From: Acidimicrobiaceae bacterium | GTDB taxonomy: Bacteria; Actinomycetota; Acidimicrobiia; Acidimicrobiales; Palsa-688 | DNA length: 8,993 nt | Reading direction: 5' to 3' | NCBI GenBank assembly: GCA_027334785.1 | Contig: DAHWQF010000116.1 | Span: 1-8,993 of the forward strand | Shown here: positions 6,501-8,993 of the stretch, in pieces | Layout: each line of letters begins with the position of its first letter | Position numbering within the stretch: position 1 is the first letter of the stretch | Made by a program: the position numbers and the translations under genes | The notes under the pieces: model-generated | The model's input: the letters and a program-made list of their open reading frames with translations, nothing else | Told to the model about the DNA's origin: nothing | Database searches by the model: none

Positions 6501-8591
6501 GTGTCCGGCCCCCTGCCCGCTACCGTGGGTCCCGTGGAAGTTCGACCAGGCCTCCCGTTCCCCCTGGGCGCTACGCCGACGGATGAAGGCACCAACTTCG
6601 CCGTCTACTCGGAGGTGGCCACGGCGGTCGAGGTTTGCCTTTTCGACAGCTCGGGCGAGGAGCAGCGCTTTGAGCTGCCCCGACGTAGCGCGAACGTCTG
6701 GCACGGGCTGCTCGCCGGCGTTGGACCGGGCCAGCGCTACGGCCTCCGGGTGCACGGGCCGTGGGCGCCGGCCGAGGGGCTGCGCTGCAACCCGGCCAAG
6801 CTCCTGCTCGACCCCCAAGCGACGGCTGTCGACGGGGACGTGGCGTGGGGGGAGGAGGTCTTCGGCCACAAGCTCGACGACCCGATGGAGCTCAACCCGG
6901 CAGACTCGGCCGCCGCCATGCCGAAGTGCATAGTCACGAGCAGGGACTTCGATTGGGAGGGCGACTCACCCCCCGACATCCCCCTCGACGAGACGGTCAT
7001 CTACGAGGCCCACGTGAAGGGCCTCACGATGCTCCACCCTGACGTCCCGCCCGAGCTTCGGGGTACCTACGCTGGCCTTGCCCACCCGGCAGTGACTGAT
7101 TACTTGACCGACCTGGGCGTGAGCGCGGTCGAACTGCTCCCGGTGCACCAGTTCGTGCACGACGAGCACCTCTTGAGGAGGGGCCTCTCCAACTACTGGG
7201 GCTATAACAGCATCGCCTTCCTCGCCCCCCACGGGGGCTACAGCTCGTCGGGGAGCGCCGGCCAGCAGGTCCACGAGTTTAAGCAGATGGTGAAGGCGCT
7301 GCACCGGGCCGGCCTCGAGGTGTTGTTGGACGTGGTTTACAACCACACGGCCGAGGGCAATCACCTCGGCCCCACGCTTTCGCTGAAGGGGATCGACAAC
7401 CCGGTCTACTACCGTTTGGTCGAAGGGGACCGGGCGCATTACTTCGACACGACCGGCACTGGCAACAGCTTGAACGTCGGCCACCGCGCAGCCCTGCGCC
7501 TGATCATGGACTCGCTCCGCTATTGGGTGACCGAGATGCACGTGGACGGGTTCCGCTTCGACCTGGCTACGGCCCTCACCCGCCAGAGCGGCGAGGTCGA
7601 CTCCCACAGCGCTTTCTTGGCCCTCGTGCACCAGGACCCTGTGTTAGCCCGCGTCAAGTTGATCGCCGAACCCTGGGACATCGCTGGCTACCAGGTCGGC
7701 GGTTTCCCGCCGGGCTGGTCGGAGTGGAACGGGCGCTACCGGGACGCCGTCCGCGACTTCTGGCGCGGGGCCGCTGGGGCGCTCGGCGAACTGGCGCTCC
7801 GCCTGACAGGGAGCCCAGACATTTACGGTTCCGACCACCGGGGACCGGTGGCAAGCGTCAACTTCGTGACGGCGCACGATGGCTTCACCCTCGCCGACCT
7901 CACCTCCTACAACACCAAGCACAACGAAGCCAACGGCGAGGGCAACGCCGACGGCACGGATGACAACCGGAGCTGGAACTGCGGCGTCGAGGGCCCGACA
8001 GACGACCCCGGGGTCCTCGAACTGCGCGAGCGGCAACGGCGCAACCTCCTCGCCACCTTGCTGCTCTCGGCCGGCGTGCCCATGCTCCTCGGGGGGGACG
8101 AGATCGGCCGCACCCAACGGGGCAACAACAACGCTTACTGCCAGGACAACGAGCTGTCCTGGCACGACTGGGAGGGCATCGACAAGGACCTGTTCGGGTT
8201 CGTGAAAGAGGCGATCGCGCTCCGCCGGGACAACCACGCCCTCCGTCCTCGGGACTTCCTCCGTGGCCCTGAAGGCGGTCCTGCTCAGATCGTGCTTTAC
8301 CGCCCCGATGGGAAGCAGATGGAGCCGGACGACTGGCAGAACCCCCATGCTCGGGCCTTGTGCGTCGCCCTCGACGGCCGCCGGATCGGTGACGCCCATG
8401 GGGAGACCACGAGCGACCACTTCGCCCTGCTCCTGAACGCCCATTACGGTCCGGTGCGCTTCACCATCCCCAGAGGCCCCACCAAATGGGAAGTGGTGCT
8501 CTCGACGGCGCCGGCGGGCCCCAGGCCCAGGCTCATCCGGCGTACCGTGTCGGTGGGGCCTCGTTCCTTGTTGCTGCTGCGCGGGCGCTAA
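6501..8591 (+). CDS. glgX: Glycogen debranching enzyme GlgX
   Basis: GH13 isoamylase-type enzyme that hydrolyses alpha-1,6 branches, typically short branches left by glycogen phosphorylase. The protein has 696 residues. An N-terminal CBM48 domain (about 12-110; PLGATPTDEGTNFAVYS) precedes the GH13 barrel with ETVIYEAHVKGLTMLHP (164-180), NYWGYNSIAFLAP (231-243) and region I DVVYNHTAEG (277-286). Catalytic residues are nucleophile D354 in DGFRFDLA, acid/base E390 in LIAEPWD and D460 in VTAHDGF. Later come LLLSAGVPMLLGGDEIGRTQ and a C-terminal beta-domain. Start: GTG at 6501, 9 bases after the glpK stop, with AGGG from the glpK stop region as a weak ribosome site. An in-frame GTG at 6534 (VEVRPGLPFPLGA) matches where many relatives begin and is a real alternative. 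Co-transcription with glpK is very likely. Confidence 0.96.
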   Translation: MSGPLPATVGPVEVRPGLPFPLGATPTDEGTNFAVYSEVATAVEVCLFDSSGEEQRFELPRRSANVWHGLLAGVGPGQRYGLRVHGPWAPAEGLRCNPAKLLLDPQATAVDGDVAWGEEVFGHKLDDPMELNPADSAAAMPKCIVTSRDFDWEGDSPPDIPLDETVIYEAHVKGLTMLHPDVPPELRGTYAGLAHPAVTDYLTDLGVSAVELLPVHQFVHDEHLLRRGLSNYWGYNSIAFLAPHGGYSSSGSAGQQVHEFKQMVKALHRAGLEVLLDVVYNHTAEGNHLGPTLSLKGIDNPVYYRLVEGDRAHYFDTTGTGNSLNVGHRAALRLIMDSLRYWVTEMHVDGFRFDLATALTRQSGEVDSHSAFLALVHQDPVLARVKLIAEPWDIAGYQVGGFPPGWSEWNGRYRDAVRDFWRGAAGALGELALRLTGSPDIYGSDHRGPVASVNFVTAHDGFTLADLTSYNTKHNEANGEGNADGTDDNRSWNCGVEGPTDDPGVLELRERQRRNLLATLLLSAGVPMLLGGDEIGRTQRGNNNAYCQDNELSWHDWEGIDKDLFGFVKEAIALRRDNHALRPRDFLRGPEGGPAQIVLYRPDGKQMEPDDWQNPHARALCVALDGRRIGDAHGETTSDHFALLLNAHYGPVRFTIPRGPTKWEVVLSTAPAGPRPRLIRRTVSVGPRSLLLLRGR

Positions 8592-8770
8592 CGCTAGCCG
8601 GTGCCGTGAGGCCGGCGTCGCTGTGGCGCTTGGCACGCGCTTTCTGCGTCTGCCGCGCGGACGGAGTGCTACTGTCATATAGCTGAACCGGTTCACCAAA
8701 TGGGGCCGCGCCACCGACACGAGCCCGGGTCCGTGGCCCGGCGCGAGACGAGGAAAGAAAGGGGAGGCCG
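8592..8770 (+). other. Intergenic region, glgX to GH94-like gene
   Basis: A 179-base gap with no gene. Just after glgX there is only a weak 5-bp stem (GCCGG with CCGGC around 8597-8616) and no T-run, so termination after glgX is unproven. The only AT-rich patch is CATATAGC at 8676-8683, a possible -10 area without a good -35 at normal distance. It abuts the palindrome at 8684-8695. A 5-bp stem (CCGGG 8725-8729, CCCGG 8737-8741) lies in the presumed leader. A purine-rich ribosome site (AGGAAAGAAAGGGGAGG) ends 3 bases before the next ATG. Confidence 0.5.
8684..8695. promoter_or_regulatory. Perfect palindrome TGAACCGGTTCA, candidate LacI-family operator
   Basis: A 12-base perfect palindrome with a central CG, flanked by AGC and CCA, directly downstream of the only AT-rich patch in the gap and 75 bases before the GH94-like start. 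LacI-family repressors of sugar genes favour palindromes with a central CG step and TGxAA-type arms, so this form and place fit an operator that blocks initiation until a sugar appears. No cognate regulator gene is in the window. Confidence 0.5.
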
Positions 8771-8993
8771 ATGCGCTACGGCCATTTCGACGACCTCCGG
8801 CGGGAGTACGTGGTGACCGAGCCGTCCACGCCCCTGCCATGGGTCAATTACCTCGGCACCGAGGCCTATTTCGGGATGATCTCCAACACGGCGGGTGGTT
8901 ACTCCTTTTACCGGGACGCGCGGTTACGGCGGGTCAGCCGCTACCGGTACAACAACGCCCCGGCCGACACCGGCGGGCGCTACCTGTACGTGC
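8771..8993 (+). CDS. GH94-like glycoside phosphorylase, N-terminal part (cut by window edge)
   Basis: Only 74 codons are present, but they match the start of the cellobiose/beta-glucoside phosphorylase group (GH94 and related GH36-type proteins): MRYGHFDDLRREYVVTEP, then TPLPWVNYLGTEAYFGMIS, NTAGGYSFYRDARLRR, and RYRYNNAPADTGGRYLY. This is the start of the N-terminal beta-sandwich; the (alpha/alpha)6 catalytic domain lies outside. Such enzymes split a beta-glucoside with phosphate to give a sugar-1-phosphate, in the cytoplasm, sparing ATP. The ATG at 8771 follows GGGGAGG by 3 bases. The upstream palindrome suggests sugar-dependent control. Cellobiose, cellodextrin, laminaribiose and other substrates cannot be separated from this fragment, and a larger glucan-synthase-like fusion is not ruled out. 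Confidence 0.85.
   Translation, partial: MRYGHFDDLRREYVVTEPSTPLPWVNYLGTEAYFGMISNTAGGYSFYRDARLRRVSRYRYNNAPADTGGRYLYV

Noticed and set aside
8630..8635. TTGGCA as a -35 box for the GH94-like gene
   Set aside because: The AT-rich patch that could be the -10 is about 40 bases away, far from the usual 16-19 base spacing.
8592..8640. Intrinsic terminator after glgX
   Set aside because: Only 5-bp stems can be drawn (GCCGG/CCGGC, GTGCC/GGCAC) and there is no T-run.
7644..8840. 398-residue open frame on the minus strand opposite glgX
   Set aside because: Antisense to a complete GlgX with all catalytic residues, no family resemblance, and it crosses the palindrome and start region of the next gene.

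Overview
This window is high-GC DNA with dense gene packing and many GTG starts. The gene families are typical of Actinomycetota: a DUF2630 protein, a secreted L,D-transpeptidase-like protein of the actinobacterial COG3786 type, a membrane-anchored HtrA-like protease with a long low-complexity cytoplasmic tail, and a TraR/DksA-type zinc finger protein. The protein style would fit a deep actinobacterial lineage such as Acidimicrobiia, but nothing in the window fixes the class. No RNA gene, insertion sequence, CRISPR array or phage feature is visible. The whole window reads as ordinary chromosomal DNA.

The left half (1 to 4948) is a run of five minus-strand genes. In order of transcription they are glpD (FAD-dependent glycerol-3-phosphate dehydrogenase, 4948-3152), a DUF2630 gene (3075-2833), a secreted YkuD-type L,D-transpeptidase-like gene (2824-2003), a short DksA/TraR zinc finger gene (1910-1653) and a trypsin-like serine protease with a PDZ domain (1588 to beyond the left edge). 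The DUF2630 and transpeptidase genes are 8 bases apart and are probably co-transcribed. The other gaps (76, 92 and 64 bases) are short. The gap before DUF2630 and the gap before the protease each hold a perfect hairpin without a T-run.

The right half is a plus-strand run: glpK (glycerol kinase, 4980-6491), glgX (glycogen debranching enzyme, 6501-8591, 9 bases after glpK), and the first 74 codons of a GH94-like glycoside phosphorylase (8771 to beyond the right edge). A 179-base gap before the last gene carries a perfect 12-base palindrome of the kind bound by LacI-family repressors.

glpD and glpK start back to back with only 31 bases between their start codons. Together they encode the standard route glycerol to glycerol-3-phosphate to dihydroxyacetone phosphate. 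The glpK-glgX spacing links glycerol entry to release of linear maltodextrins from glycogen, and the GH94-like gene adds probable phosphorolysis of a beta-glucoside. I found no convincing new biological system. The most useful leads are the very compact glpD/glpK divergent start region, the operator-like palindrome, the cluster of ACCGT/ACGGT motifs behind glpD, the probable charged insertion in GlpD, and the Gly/Tyr-rich repeat tail of the protease.
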